From: Gammaproteobacteria bacterium
GTDB lineage: Bacteria; Pseudomonadota; Gammaproteobacteria; Pseudomonadales; Pseudohongiellaceae
Length of the DNA: 40,249 nucleotides
NCBI GenBank assembly: GCA_002726595.1
Contig: PBTO01000032.1
Coordinates: 1 to 40,249, forward strand
Direction of reading: 5' to 3'
In this document: one piece after another, positions 1 to 9,216 of the stretch
Layout of the letters: every line of letters starts with the position of its first letter
How positions within the stretch are numbered: the stretch's first letter is position 1
The notes under the pieces: generated by a model
What the model was told of the DNA's origin: nothing
Seen by the model: only the letters and a program-made list of their open reading frames with translations
The model's database searches: none
Position numbers and translations under genes: made by a program

Positions 1-29
1 ATTCGATAATTTAATTTTCTTTCAGCATT

Positions 30-419
30 TTATTTTCTGATCAGACGCTGAATCTCGGAGATTGAACTGACTTCACCCAGTTCTATATAGCGCAGCGGTC
101 TGCCGCGGATATGGGTATGGGAATCGATGAAGCCCGGCATCAAGATTTTACCCTGTAAGTCTACCAGGCTGCCTGCATCGTATTTGCCCACTATTTCTGC
201 AGCGCCAACTTCGACAATGCGCCCCTCGTTCACCACCACGGTATTGGCCAGGGTGAAGGCCTCATCAACAGTGACAACTTTGCCGTTAGTGAGGATCAGA
301 TCCACTGCAATGGGCGGGGCTTCGGCTGTTTCAGATTGGGACTGATCTTGCGCTGGTTGACAATTGGCAAGTGCCAGCATTGTCCATACGAGCAGTGTAG
401 ATGTTATTGATTTTCTCAT
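30..419 (-). pseudogene. N-terminal part of a secreted/lipoprotein amidohydrolase (YtcJ-like), apparently truncated
   Basis: Signal peptide/lipobox-like start (LALANCQ), DLILTNGKVVTVDEAF and the metal-binding motif GFIDSHTH typical of amidohydrolases, but TAA after only 129 aa and no convincing continuation in the remaining 29 nt. Confidence 0.6.
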
Positions 420-510
420 CTCAATTAGCCTGTTTCAGTGGTAGTTTCAATTGCTAAGCCGGAGCACGAATCCAAGGCGGCAATTATATTACGGAATCAT
501 GCAAAAAAGA

Positions 511-534
511 AAAAGGGACTCGTGAGTCCCTTTT
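511..534 (-). terminator. Rho-independent terminator for the 560-1738 minus-strand gene
   Basis: Perfect 10-bp stem AAAAGGGACT-CGTG-AGTCCCTTTT; on the minus strand it is followed by TTCTTTTTT. Confidence 0.8.
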
Positions 535-559
535 ACAGTTTTTTCCGCCAGAATCCGGG

Positions 560-1738
560 CTAGTCAATCGGCTCCAGTCGCACGACTGCCGTCGTCGCGA
601 AGTCGCCTCTTCCGGCGCCATTACCATCTGAAATGGCAATGTAAATATAACCATCCGGGCCCTGACGCACGTCACGAATCCGGCCCATGTTATAGGCGAG
701 GGTTTCTTCCACTATCACTTCACGGTAATCGTCGCTCATGTGAAGACGTGCAACTTGCTCGCCGGCCAGACCGCCAGCAAAGATGCTGCCATACCACTCG
801 GGGAACTTGTCGCCGGTGTAGACCATGAGACCCGAAGCGGCAATTACCGGTGTCCAGAAATAGGCTGGCCCCGTCATGCCGGCCTGACCGATGCCAACAT
901 GGATGGGACTGCCTATCGAACCATAGTTCACACCGTGACCAATTACCGGCCAGCCATAATTGTTCCCCGGTTCGACCAGATTGAGCTCATCTCCACCCTG
1001 GGGGCCGTGCTCGGTCATCCAGAGATCACCGGTTTCCGGGTGTACCGCCAGACCCTGGGGGCTACGGTGTCCATAACTCCAGATTTCCGGTAGTGCACCG
1101 CTCTGGCCAACAAACGGATTGTCGTCGGGCACACTGCCATCATCATGCAGGCGAACAATGACCCCCTGGTGATTACTCAAATCCTGCGCCGGGTGAGCAG
1201 TCAGATCCCCCCTGGCAGGAGCCTGGCGTTCACCGGCAGTCAGGAACAGGTAGCCGTCGTTATCGAAAGCCATCTTGCCGCCGTAGTGGCCGAAACCGAG
1301 CGCTTGAGCAGTGAATATTTCCACTACGTTGGTAAGTTGGTCATTTTCTAAACGCCCCCGCACAATCGCGGTGGAGGAACTGTCTCCTACAGGCTTGGCA
1401 AAACTCAGGTAAACCCAGCGGTTTTCGCGGAAATTCGGATGGGGAAGGACATCGAACATGCCTCCCTGGCCGACGTAATGTACTTCGGGCACGCCCGGTA
1501 CTGCTTCCGGCAACAGTTGCCCGTCTCGAACGATTCTCAGCCGCCCGGGTTTTTCCGTAACCAGCATGTCACCGTTAGGCAGCCAGGCCATGGACCAGGG
1601 TTGTAGCAGTCCATCCGCAACCGTCACGACTCGATAATCGTGGTGGGCTGCATAGTAGATGTCGGACTGCGCGCTGGCCGCAGCCGCCGTAATAACCAGC
1701 AAACTGGTTCCAGCAAATTTTAAAAGATAACGAAGCAT
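560..1738 (-). CDS. PQQ-dependent sugar dehydrogenase (Asd/YliI, soluble glucose/sorbosone dehydrogenase family), secreted
   Basis: Signal peptide MLRYLLKFAGTSLLVITAAAASAQ; LQPWSMAWLPNGDMLVTEKPGRLRIV, YGHRSPQGLAVHPETGDLWMTEHGPQGGDELN, GLMVYTGDKFPEWYGSIFAGGLAGEQVARL motifs. The ORF track extends to 1774, but the ATG at 1738 fits the signal peptide better. Confidence 0.92.
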   Translation of the reverse strand: MLRYLLKFAGTSLLVITAAAASAQSDIYYAAHHDYRVVTVADGLLQPWSMAWLPNGDMLVTEKPGRLRIVRDGQLLPEAVPGVPEVHYVGQGGMFDVLPHPNFRENRWVYLSFAKPVGDSSSTAIVRGRLENDQLTNVVEIFTAQALGFGHYGGKMAFDNDGYLFLTAGERQAPARGDLTAHPAQDLSNHQGVIVRLHDDGSVPDDNPFVGQSGALPEIWSYGHRSPQGLAVHPETGDLWMTEHGPQGGDELNLVEPGNNYGWPVIGHGVNYGSIGSPIHVGIGQAGMTGPAYFWTPVIAASGLMVYTGDKFPEWYGSIFAGGLAGEQVARLHMSDDYREVIVEETLAYNMGRIRDVRQGPDGYIYIAISDGNGAGRGDFATTAVVRLEPID

Positions 1739-1867
1739 AGCTTTTTCCTCTCTATTTCTAATGCAGGTTCGCACATCAGGCGAATATCTGGCAAATCAAT
1801 ATTGGTCCATTCTCAGGATTGATTTCAATTTGTCGAGCAATCCCCAGGAAAACTCGGGAGCTTACGC

Positions 1868-2260
1868 TCATGGAAACAATTCTGCCAATTGCGCCTTGGC
1901 ATCGTCGCTGGCGCTATGGTTAAAGCTTCCGATAATGTCTGCCAGTGCCCTGGCTCGATCTGGTGCCTGGGCGTTGGACTGTATCGCTTCCATTGCGCCC
2001 TTGCCTTCTTCATTTGCAGAGTGCTCTATGCTGGCAACGGAACTGGCCATGGCGCGAACACCCTGGGCCAGCCCACTGTTGCCGATAATCTCATTCAGCG
2101 TAGTCAGGTCGGAGTCTGACGGGCGGTGGCTCAGGCCGGCAACGATGTCAGCTATTTGCTTCAGCGCCACCCCATTGCCTTGGTTTTGTGCCATGGCAAT
2201 TTGGGAAAACAGACCGATTGCGATAACAAGTATGAGATTCTTTAATATTGTTGTATTCAT
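1868..2260 (-). CDS. Small secreted protein of unknown function
   Basis: 130-aa ORF with clear signal peptide (MNTTILKNLILVIAIGLFSQIAMAQ). Confidence 0.55.
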   Translation of the reverse strand: MNTTILKNLILVIAIGLFSQIAMAQNQGNGVALKQIADIVAGLSHRPSDSDLTTLNEIIGNSGLAQGVRAMASSVASIEHSANEEGKGAMEAIQSNAQAPDRARALADIIGSFNHSASDDAKAQLAELFP

Positions 2261-2802
2261 GATTGTCTCCTGAAAAGCAGGGTTATGTAAGTGCAGCCTG
2301 TTGAGTCTATCTCAGTATTCCGCGAATAAATAGCTGCTTGCGACAGAATTGAATTTAGTCGATTTTTTACCAGCCAGTGTGAGGCAGCACTGCATCTGTA
2401 GTTGCAAGCTATTACCCGAATTAGATAAACAGCACCCGTCTTGTTCTTACCTACAACGCGCATCAGTCATCGAAAACAGGAAATCCCTGTATCTGTCCTG
2501 GTGCAGGCTTTTTTTAATGCCTGATAGCGACTTTATCCGTTACAAAGAATTACAAATCCTCACTTGAGCAAGAGATATAACATATTGATATTATTATGTA
2601 TTTTATAGACACATCGAAGTCATAGACTTGCTTGTGGACTATAGATTGCTTATCCTTTCTATTGTCCGAACCTTGGCTACTACCATACCTTTTAAATTTC
2701 TAGCCGTTGGTGTAGCATCTGTGGCCCCACGGGGCGCGGCGTGGTCGACTCGGCACATGGGTGCGCACGATTTAAAAGATACGGTATCTGGAGAGTTTAA
2801 AG

Positions 2803-4737
2803 ATGACAGCAACAAAACGACTGATTTCGTCATTCGTCGTGAGTATCGGCACCCTAATCTGTGCCACAACAGCGTGGAGCCAGACCGGCACCGATGTCAA
2901 CGCAGGAGATTGGCCGACTTACCACGGCGATTTCGGGTCTCAGCGCTATTCGCCGCTCGACCAGATTAACGCCGAAAACGTAGGCTCTCTGGAGATTGCC
3001 TGGCGTTTTTCCACAGAGGGTTTCGGGCCCACTACCGACTTCAACAACCCATCTACGCCACTTGAGGTAGATGGCGTGCTATACGCTGATATAGGCAGCA
3101 CTCGCAACGTGGTAGCACTTGACGCCACCACAGGACAGGTATTGTGGCTGTGGCGACCACAGGAAGGTGCAAGATTCGACAACGCACCGCGCAAGGGCGC
3201 CGGTCGCGGACTGGCCTTCTGGCGTGAGGGCGGCGCATCGCGCATTCTGGACATCACACCTGGCTTTCAACTGATTTCTCTGGACGCCAAAACCGGCTAT
3301 CCAGACCCGAATTTTGGCAACAACGGCATAGTGGATTTATTCGAAGGACTGCGTAATTCCGACGGTTTTGAGGATATCGACATCGGCTCTTCCGCGCCGC
3401 CCTTTGTTATGAACGATGTGATTGTTGTAGGACCAGCGCACCGGGTAGGCATGCGACCGCGGTCCATGTCTAATGTCAAAGGTGACGTACGCGGCTTCGA
3501 TGTGCGTACCGGTGAACTGCTGTGGACCTTTCACACCATTCCTGAGCGCGGCGAAGTGGGCTTTGAAACCTGGCTGGATTCCGGTGTGGAATTTACCGGT
3601 AATGCCGGGGTCTGGGCACCCATGTCAGGTGATCCGGATCTGGGCCATGTTTATCTGCCCGTGGAGTCGGCGACTGGCGACCGCTTCGGTGCCGACCGGC
3701 CCGGCAACAACCTTTTTGCGAGCTCCATTGTCGCGCTGGATATCAAAACCGGTGAACGCCAATGGCACTACCAGTTGACCCACCACGACATCTGGGACTG
3801 GGACATACCATCCGCGCCGGTTCTCGCAGATTTGCCCAACGGCCGTAGGATCCTCATGTCAGTGACCAAACAATCCTGGGTCTATACCTTCGATAGAGCG
3901 ACTGGTGAGCCAATCTGGCCTATTGAAGAGCAAGGTGTCCCTGCAGGAGATGTTCCCAGAGAGTGGTACGCTCCTACTCAACCGATCCCTACTCGTCCAG
4001 CTCCCTTCGATCGACAAGGCTTCACCGAAGATGATTTGATTGATTTTACACCGGAACTTCGCGCCCTGGCCCTAGAAGCGATAGCAGACTTTCGCTTGAG
4101 CCCCAGTGTGTATTCACCTCCATCCCTGGCGGACGCAGCAGACGGTACACGTGGTACCCTGGCATTGCCCTCCGCCACCGGTGGTGCCAATTGGGAGGGC
4201 GCTGCCCTCGATCCGGAGACCGGGATTCTCTATGTACCATCGAGAACAGCCCTGGCTGTGTTGTCTGTAGGCAAAGATCCAGAATCAGACCTCGATTACA
4301 GCCAGTCATTCGGTGTGCGCGTACCGCGAATCCAGGGTTTGGACATCGTCAAGCCACCCTACGGCCGTATTACGGCAATCGATATGAACTCTGGCGACCA
4401 CCTCTGGCAGATCGCCAATGCCGATACGCCGGACCGCATCGCCAATCATCCTGCGCTGGAAGGGGTTGATCTTCCACGTACTGGCGTACCGACACGAGCC
4501 GGTGTAGTCGCAACCAAAACCCTATTGTTAGTTGGCGAAGGTGGCGGTGGCGGTGGCGCCAGCCCCATTCTGCGCGCTATCGATAAGCAAACCGGTGACA
4601 TCGTTGCCGAGCTTGAATTACCTAATAATCAATCCGGGCTGCCATTTACCTACGAGCACGATGGCAAGCAATACCTGGCCATGTTCGTCAGTGGCGGTGG
4701 CAGTCCCGCCGAACTGGTGGCCTACGCCCTACCGTAA
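2803..4737 (+). CDS. PQQ-binding beta-propeller dehydrogenase (quinoprotein glucose/alcohol dehydrogenase superfamily), secreted
   Basis: Signal peptide; WPTYHGDFGSQRYSPLDQINAENVGSLEIAWRF; repeated WD/PQQ-type propeller motifs (VVALDATTGQVLWLWR, VRTGELLWTFHTIP, ALDIKTGERQWHYQLTHHDIWDWDIPSAP). Confidence 0.93.
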   Translation: MTATKRLISSFVVSIGTLICATTAWSQTGTDVNAGDWPTYHGDFGSQRYSPLDQINAENVGSLEIAWRFSTEGFGPTTDFNNPSTPLEVDGVLYADIGSTRNVVALDATTGQVLWLWRPQEGARFDNAPRKGAGRGLAFWREGGASRILDITPGFQLISLDAKTGYPDPNFGNNGIVDLFEGLRNSDGFEDIDIGSSAPPFVMNDVIVVGPAHRVGMRPRSMSNVKGDVRGFDVRTGELLWTFHTIPERGEVGFETWLDSGVEFTGNAGVWAPMSGDPDLGHVYLPVESATGDRFGADRPGNNLFASSIVALDIKTGERQWHYQLTHHDIWDWDIPSAPVLADLPNGRRILMSVTKQSWVYTFDRATGEPIWPIEEQGVPAGDVPREWYAPTQPIPTRPAPFDRQGFTEDDLIDFTPELRALALEAIADFRLSPSVYSPPSLADAADGTRGTLALPSATGGANWEGAALDPETGILYVPSRTALAVLSVGKDPESDLDYSQSFGVRVPRIQGLDIVKPPYGRITAIDMNSGDHLWQIANADTPDRIANHPALEGVDLPRTGVPTRAGVVATKTLLLVGEGGGGGGASPILRAIDKQTGDIVAELELPNNQSGLPFTYEHDGKQYLAMFVSGGGSPAELVAYALP

Positions 4738-4761
4738 CTTAAAGATCAGGAGTGACATATC

Positions 4762-5337
4762 ATGCGAACTTTGTTTAACCGAGCGGTGCTAGCGTCGTTT
4801 TTTCTGCTCATCGGCTTGCCAGTGCAAGCCGCTACCTGGGTAATCGCACCGGGCGATTCCCGTGTTGTTTTTCAGTATAAGTATGGTAACGATCCGTATG
4901 CGGGCGCATTTACAAACATAGATGCGACCTTCGAGTTTGATCCCATGAGACCCGGCACCTGCGATTTCCAGGTCACCATTCATATTGAAGATATAGAAAT
5001 TGATTCTCCCGAAGTGCTGGATTACTTGCTCGATTTTGAATTATTCGACGTGGATCAGTGGCCAACCGCAAGCTTTAAGGCAGAGAAATGCAGCCTGAAT
5101 TCTCTGAATGCCTTCACGTCCGAAGGCACCCTGACAATCCGCGATCAAACCAACCCTTTAAGCTTTCCGTTCAATTTCGACATAGAGACAATTGACGGGC
5201 AGATCGGCTTTCACCTGACCAGTGAAGTAACTATCCAGCGGCTGGATTACGGCGTCGGACAGGGCTACTGGGAGAACACGGCTGAAATTCCGAACGACGT
5301 GACCATCCAGGTTGATGTCTACGCCATTCAGCAGTAA
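4762..5337 (+). CDS. YceI family periplasmic protein
   Basis: Signal peptide; ATWVIAPGDSRVVFQYKYGNDPYAGAFTNIDATFEFDP plus LTIRDQTNPLSFPF pattern of YceI lipocalin-like proteins. Confidence 0.88.
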   Translation: MRTLFNRAVLASFFLLIGLPVQAATWVIAPGDSRVVFQYKYGNDPYAGAFTNIDATFEFDPMRPGTCDFQVTIHIEDIEIDSPEVLDYLLDFELFDVDQWPTASFKAEKCSLNSLNAFTSEGTLTIRDQTNPLSFPFNFDIETIDGQIGFHLTSEVTIQRLDYGVGQGYWENTAEIPNDVTIQVDVYAIQQ

Positions 5338-5344
5338 ATAATCA

Positions 5345-5379
5345 GGTTCTGTCGCAAATAGTCTATTTGCGGCAGAACC
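5345..5379. repeat. 16-bp near-perfect inverted repeat with 3-nt spacer, similar to abutting IS6-family terminal repeats
   Basis: GGTTCTGTCGCAAATA-GTC-TATTTGCGGCAGAACC (one T/G position); no T-tract follows. Confidence 0.6.
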
Positions 5380-5434
5380 CACAAATCCCATCTTCTAAAT
5401 AGCTGTTTATCTGAAGATAGATCAAGATTTAGTG

Positions 5435-5476
5435 CAACGTATGCCTTATAATCGCCAACGTGTGCCTTATAATTGC
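5435..5476. repeat. Tandem duplication of a 21-bp unit containing TATAAT
   Basis: CAACGTATGCCTTATAATCGC directly followed by CAACGTGTGCCTTATAATTGC (2 differences). Confidence 0.75.
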
Positions 5477-5660
5477 CGTCGGTTTGTAATCGCTAAAAAA
5501 TAGAGGCTTTAATTCCTATTCCTGGCGAACATTGGCTCTGAGCGCTATGCGCTCAAATAGCGGGGCTGGGCCACCCCCGATATCTGTCCGTTTGGATACA
5601 GTCTAACTGTCTGGATGAGACTTCCCGAATTTTGACTGATTATGGATTAATTTTATAGCT

Positions 5661-6320
5661 ATGAATTATTTACTTAACACAAAGTCTTTCAGATTATTTT
5701 TTAACCACTACCGGTTTTCACTGCTCCTGGTCTGTTCGGTATTTCTGGTGTCATGTGACCGTTTACTGACGCCTGATTTCGAAACGGAAATAACTGAGGT
5801 CAAGGCTGGACAGTACATAATTGATCCGGATCATGCATCGCTTGTATGGAAAATAAATCATTTGGGCTTCTCTACATTCATTGGCCGTTTCAATGAAATG
5901 GATGCTTCGCTGGATTTTAATCCAGAGAATATTGAAACTTCCAGTCTGGAAGTTGTCATCAATACGGCCAGTTTGGATATCAATAATCCTGAATTTGCAG
6001 AGGAGCTTCGCGGTTCAAATTGGTTTGATTCGGAGACTTTTCCACAAGCAGTATACAGGACGACTTCGTTACTAGAGTCTAATGAAAATACATTCGTATT
6101 TGGCGGAGAACTGACATTACTGGGCACTACAGCTCCAGTGAATCTCGATGTTGTTTTTCACGGCGGTGGCCGTAATTTTCTTACCCGAAAAAATACCATA
6201 GGTTTCTCAGCAACGGCCTCTTTTATACGATCAGAATTTGGTCTGTCTCGATTCACGTCTTTTGGTGTTGGTGATGAAATTGAATTGGAAATTCATATAG
6301 AATTTCAGGAAAGTAGTTAA
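5661..6320 (+). CDS. YceI family lipoprotein
   Basis: Lipobox LVSC; GQYIIDPDHASLVWKINHLGFSTFIGRFNEMDASLDFNPENIETSSLEVVI is classic YceI. Confidence 0.9.
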   Translation: MNYLLNTKSFRLFFNHYRFSLLLVCSVFLVSCDRLLTPDFETEITEVKAGQYIIDPDHASLVWKINHLGFSTFIGRFNEMDASLDFNPENIETSSLEVVINTASLDINNPEFAEELRGSNWFDSETFPQAVYRTTSLLESNENTFVFGGELTLLGTTAPVNLDVVFHGGGRNFLTRKNTIGFSATASFIRSEFGLSRFTSFGVGDEIELEIHIEFQESS

Positions 6321-6342
6321 TATTACTTAACATACGCAAAAC

Positions 6343-6380
6343 AAAACCTCATCCAGAGAAGCAGGGTGGGGTTTTTTATT
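6343..6380 (+). terminator. Rho-independent terminator after yceI-like gene
   Basis: AAAACCTCATCC ... GGGTGGGGTTTTTT hairpin with T-run, just after the 6320 stop codon. Confidence 0.7.
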
Positions 6381-6525
6381 GGACACTATTCAGAGTACCA
6401 TGGATTCACAGGCATCGAGAATGCCGGCAGCAAAGACCTGACCTTCAGTTTCAGATACACTGTATGTCTTCGGCAGATTTGGTGACGTATTCCAATCCGT
6501 CATCAAGCATATAGGTGCACAAGCA

Positions 6526-6927
6526 ATGATTAAGTCTTTCGATCATATCGCTGTTCCAATGGAACGGGTTGCAGAAATGGAGCAGTTCTACACCGACCTT
6601 GGCTGCCGAGTTGTAGAGCAGAGTGGTGGCAGAATCTTCGCTGTAATCTTCGGTGATAACAAGATCAATTTTCATACACCGGAACTATGGCAGTCGGGTC
6701 AATTCACACTGCGCGGACACACTGCGGAACCCGGGTCTGGCGACATGTGTTTTGTCTGGCAAGGATCTCAGGAAGCTCTACTGTCTACTTTGCAAAAAGC
6801 CAGTGCGGAAATTGAAGAAGGCCCGGTGGCCAGAACTGGTGGCATGAACGGTGGGAGCACCCAGGGTACCAGCGTCTACACCCGTGATCCGGATAACAAC
6901 TTGCTGGAGTTTATAATCTATGGATAA
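6526..6927 (+). CDS. VOC (glyoxalase/bleomycin resistance) family protein
   Basis: SFDHIAVPMERVAEMEQFYTDLGCRVVEQ ... SVYTRDPDNNLLEFIIY metal-binding VOC pattern. Confidence 0.88.
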   Translation: MIKSFDHIAVPMERVAEMEQFYTDLGCRVVEQSGGRIFAVIFGDNKINFHTPELWQSGQFTLRGHTAEPGSGDMCFVWQGSQEALLSTLQKASAEIEEGPVARTGGMNGGSTQGTSVYTRDPDNNLLEFIIYG

Positions 6928-6993
6928 CAGAGAGCGACTGTTATGAGGTGGAGATGAAGTGATGCCTGACACTATAGTTCGAAGTACTGAAAA

Positions 6994-7809
6994 GTGACAA
7001 GCTTTCCCACATTTACTGCGGAGCAGGTCGCCAGTTTCCAGGAAAAAGGCTTTCTGTTAGTCGACTTTTCTCTGGATGAGAAGCTGCTGGACGCTATCGT
7101 GGCAAAAGTGGAACCCCATTACGATCAGGAACAGTTCCGGCAACGTCGCAACGGAATCCGGATACAGGATGCCTGGAAGCAAGTGGATGAAGTCCGCCAG
7201 TTAGCGACGGATTCCCGGATTTGTGCAGCGCTTCAACAACTAATGAGCCGCAAACCCCTGCCATTTCAGACTCTGAATTTCCCCATTGGCACGACCCAAT
7301 TGGCCCACTCTGACACTATACATTTCAGTTGTATTCCGAAGGGGTACATGATGGGGGTTTGGGTGGCACTGGAAGACATCGACCAGGACAATGGTCCACT
7401 GCTTTATTATTCGGGCAGTCACAAGTTAGAAGAATACTCTATGAAGAGTCTTGGTCTGGGGCCGGGCCATGCTAACTACTCCGGATACGAGCAGTGTATT
7501 CAGCAAGTAATCAGGGAGAAAGAACTAAAACGTGAGTATGGCCTGATGAAAAAAGGCATGGCGCTGATCTGGCATGCCAATTTACTGCATGGTGGAGCGC
7601 CGCAGAACGATCCCAACCGCAGTCGGCATTCACAGGTGACGCATTACTATTTCGAGGGTTGTAAGTACTACACACCGTTGAACAGCCGGTTCCTGCGCCG
7701 ACAATACCGCTACCCTTTCTGGATCCCCGAGACACCGGATTATGTGCTGCCAGAAGCTCAACCCAGGTTCTCGCGCTGGTTTAAGCGTTTTCTGAAATAT
7801 TTCAAATAA
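6994..7809 (+). CDS. Phytanoyl-CoA dioxygenase (PhyH) family protein
   Basis: GTG start; LAHSDTIHFSCIP (HxD), GVWVALEDIDQDNGPLLYYSGSHK, LLHGGAPQNDPNRSRHSQVTHYYF motifs of Fe(II)/2OG PhyH enzymes. Confidence 0.88.
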   Translation: MTSFPTFTAEQVASFQEKGFLLVDFSLDEKLLDAIVAKVEPHYDQEQFRQRRNGIRIQDAWKQVDEVRQLATDSRICAALQQLMSRKPLPFQTLNFPIGTTQLAHSDTIHFSCIPKGYMMGVWVALEDIDQDNGPLLYYSGSHKLEEYSMKSLGLGPGHANYSGYEQCIQQVIREKELKREYGLMKKGMALIWHANLLHGGAPQNDPNRSRHSQVTHYYFEGCKYYTPLNSRFLRRQYRYPFWIPETPDYVLPEAQPRFSRWFKRFLKYFK

Positions 7810-7882
7810 GCGCACAGAACTGACTATAATTGTATGATTTGTCTATTCGACTAGTGCCTGGTCCTTTAATTTTCGTTCGTAA

Positions 7883-8251
7883 ATGTTGACACCACTTAAA
7901 CATTGGCTGCTTATTATTGCTGGATCGCTCTCGTTACTTCTGGGAGTGGTTGGTGTATTTCTGCCATTATTGCCCACCGTGCCGTTGGTACTTCTGGCAG
8001 CATATTGTTTCGCTCGCTCATCAGAGCGCCTACATAACTGGTTGCTCAGTCATCGGCATTTTGGCTCGATTATTCGAAATTTTGAGTCCGATAAAGGTAT
8101 TCCACGAAGGATAAAAGTACGAGCTATCACCATGGTCTGGATCGGCATGGGAATCTCGTCCTTGATAGTCGGCAGGCTGATCCTGGTTGCCCTGCTCATT
8201 ATAATTGGGCTTACTGTTAGTATTTATCTTTGGCGCTTACCCGAGTATTAG
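7883..8251 (+). CDS. DUF454 (YbaN-like) inner membrane protein
   Basis: GVVGVFLPLLPTVPLVLLAAYCFARSSERLHNWLLSHRHFGSIIRNFESDKGIPRRIKVRAI is diagnostic of the family. Confidence 0.9.
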   Translation: MLTPLKHWLLIIAGSLSLLLGVVGVFLPLLPTVPLVLLAAYCFARSSERLHNWLLSHRHFGSIIRNFESDKGIPRRIKVRAITMVWIGMGISSLIVGRLILVALLIIIGLTVSIYLWRLPEY

Positions 8252-8295
8252 GGATAGGTATTGCGAATTGGACAGATAGTACAGATTATGTCTCC

Positions 8296-8712
8296 ATGAG
8301 GATGCTAATAACTACACTCCTGCTCCTAACGTTTTGTTCAACCGAAGCTGATCCTTATGCCTGGTTCCAGGGCGAATGGGTATCAGATCCGCGACCAACG
8401 ATGGCCAATAACCCCCAGTATGATGTTCTTGATCCCGATAGCTATGCCATTGTCAGTGCAATGTATGGAAAAGTACGCTGGACTATAAGTGATAACACTA
8501 TGGTGTTTTACGATCCGAGGATTGAAAATATCGACGAAACAGAATTTTCCATAGAAGCAATCGATGACAGTACTTTTACATACATTGACCAGTGGGGGGG
8601 CAACTTGAGAATTTGGCGGACTGGATCTGGTTTTTGTATGCGTACTATCACGTTACTCGGATTAGAACGCATTACTGAGTGCTTTCGACCTTTTCTGGAA
8701 GGAGTACAATAA
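8296..8712 (+). CDS. Small secreted protein of unknown function
   Basis: ATG at 8296 inside the 8230 ORF gives a signal peptide (MRMLITTLLLLTFCSTEA). Confidence 0.55.
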   Translation: MRMLITTLLLLTFCSTEADPYAWFQGEWVSDPRPTMANNPQYDVLDPDSYAIVSAMYGKVRWTISDNTMVFYDPRIENIDETEFSIEAIDDSTFTYIDQWGGNLRIWRTGSGFCMRTITLLGLERITECFRPFLEGVQ

Positions 8713-8821
8713 ATAATTCTCAAGTTTATTGGAGTTTTCCTGTTCCCTCAAGGTTGACCCAATTAACCCCAAGCTGTGTAATATCCCATTGAAAATACTT
8801 TTTACTACTGAGGATCCACCA

Positions 8822-9187
8822 ATGAAAGCACTAGTTAAATATTTCGCACTTCCAGTAATGTGTTTCCTGTTTGCCTATTCGGCGTTAGCTGACGTTAGCG
8901 GCAACTGGGTGTTTGCTGTCACACTGGGCGACCTGGGAAGTGGCGATGCAACTATCAGTCTGAATCAGGAAGCTGAAGGTAAATTGACCGGCATGTATGC
9001 GGGCCAGCTTGCTAATGGCCCGATCGCTGGGACTTATGCGGGAGACAGTTTCGAATTCTCATTCAATAGTGATCTCCTTGGAGGAGATATTACCTATCGT
9101 GGCGAATTAAGGGAGGATGGTAGTGTGGCTGGCGCCGTGGTTGTTCAGGGTCAGGAAATTGGTTCTTTTACCGGAAAAACGCAGTAA
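8822..9187 (+). CDS. Small secreted beta-rich protein of unknown function
   Basis: ATG at 8822 gives signal peptide MKALVKYFALPVMCFLFAYSALA; repeated G-rich beta pattern (GNWVFAVTLGDLGSGDATISLNQ...). Confidence 0.65.
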   Translation: MKALVKYFALPVMCFLFAYSALADVSGNWVFAVTLGDLGSGDATISLNQEAEGKLTGMYAGQLANGPIAGTYAGDSFEFSFNSDLLGGDITYRGELREDGSVAGAVVVQGQEIGSFTGKTQ

Positions 9188-9216
9188 AAAACCACTGAGG
9201 AATTACTCCGGGGGGA

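Noticed and set aside
1761-2273. 170-aa plus-strand ORF opposite the 1868-2260 gene
   Set aside because: The opposite-strand ORF has a clear signal peptide; this one has a low-complexity, non-protein-like composition.
4121-4130. Third CATCCCTGGC (core motif of the palindromic elements)
   Set aside because: Lies in frame in the quinoprotein (PPSLADA) without surrounding core or stems; chance match.
5632-5659. TTGACT-16-TATAGC promoter for the second yceI gene
   Set aside because: The -10 would sit 1 nt before the ATG at 5661, placing the transcription start inside the gene; not credible without mapping data.
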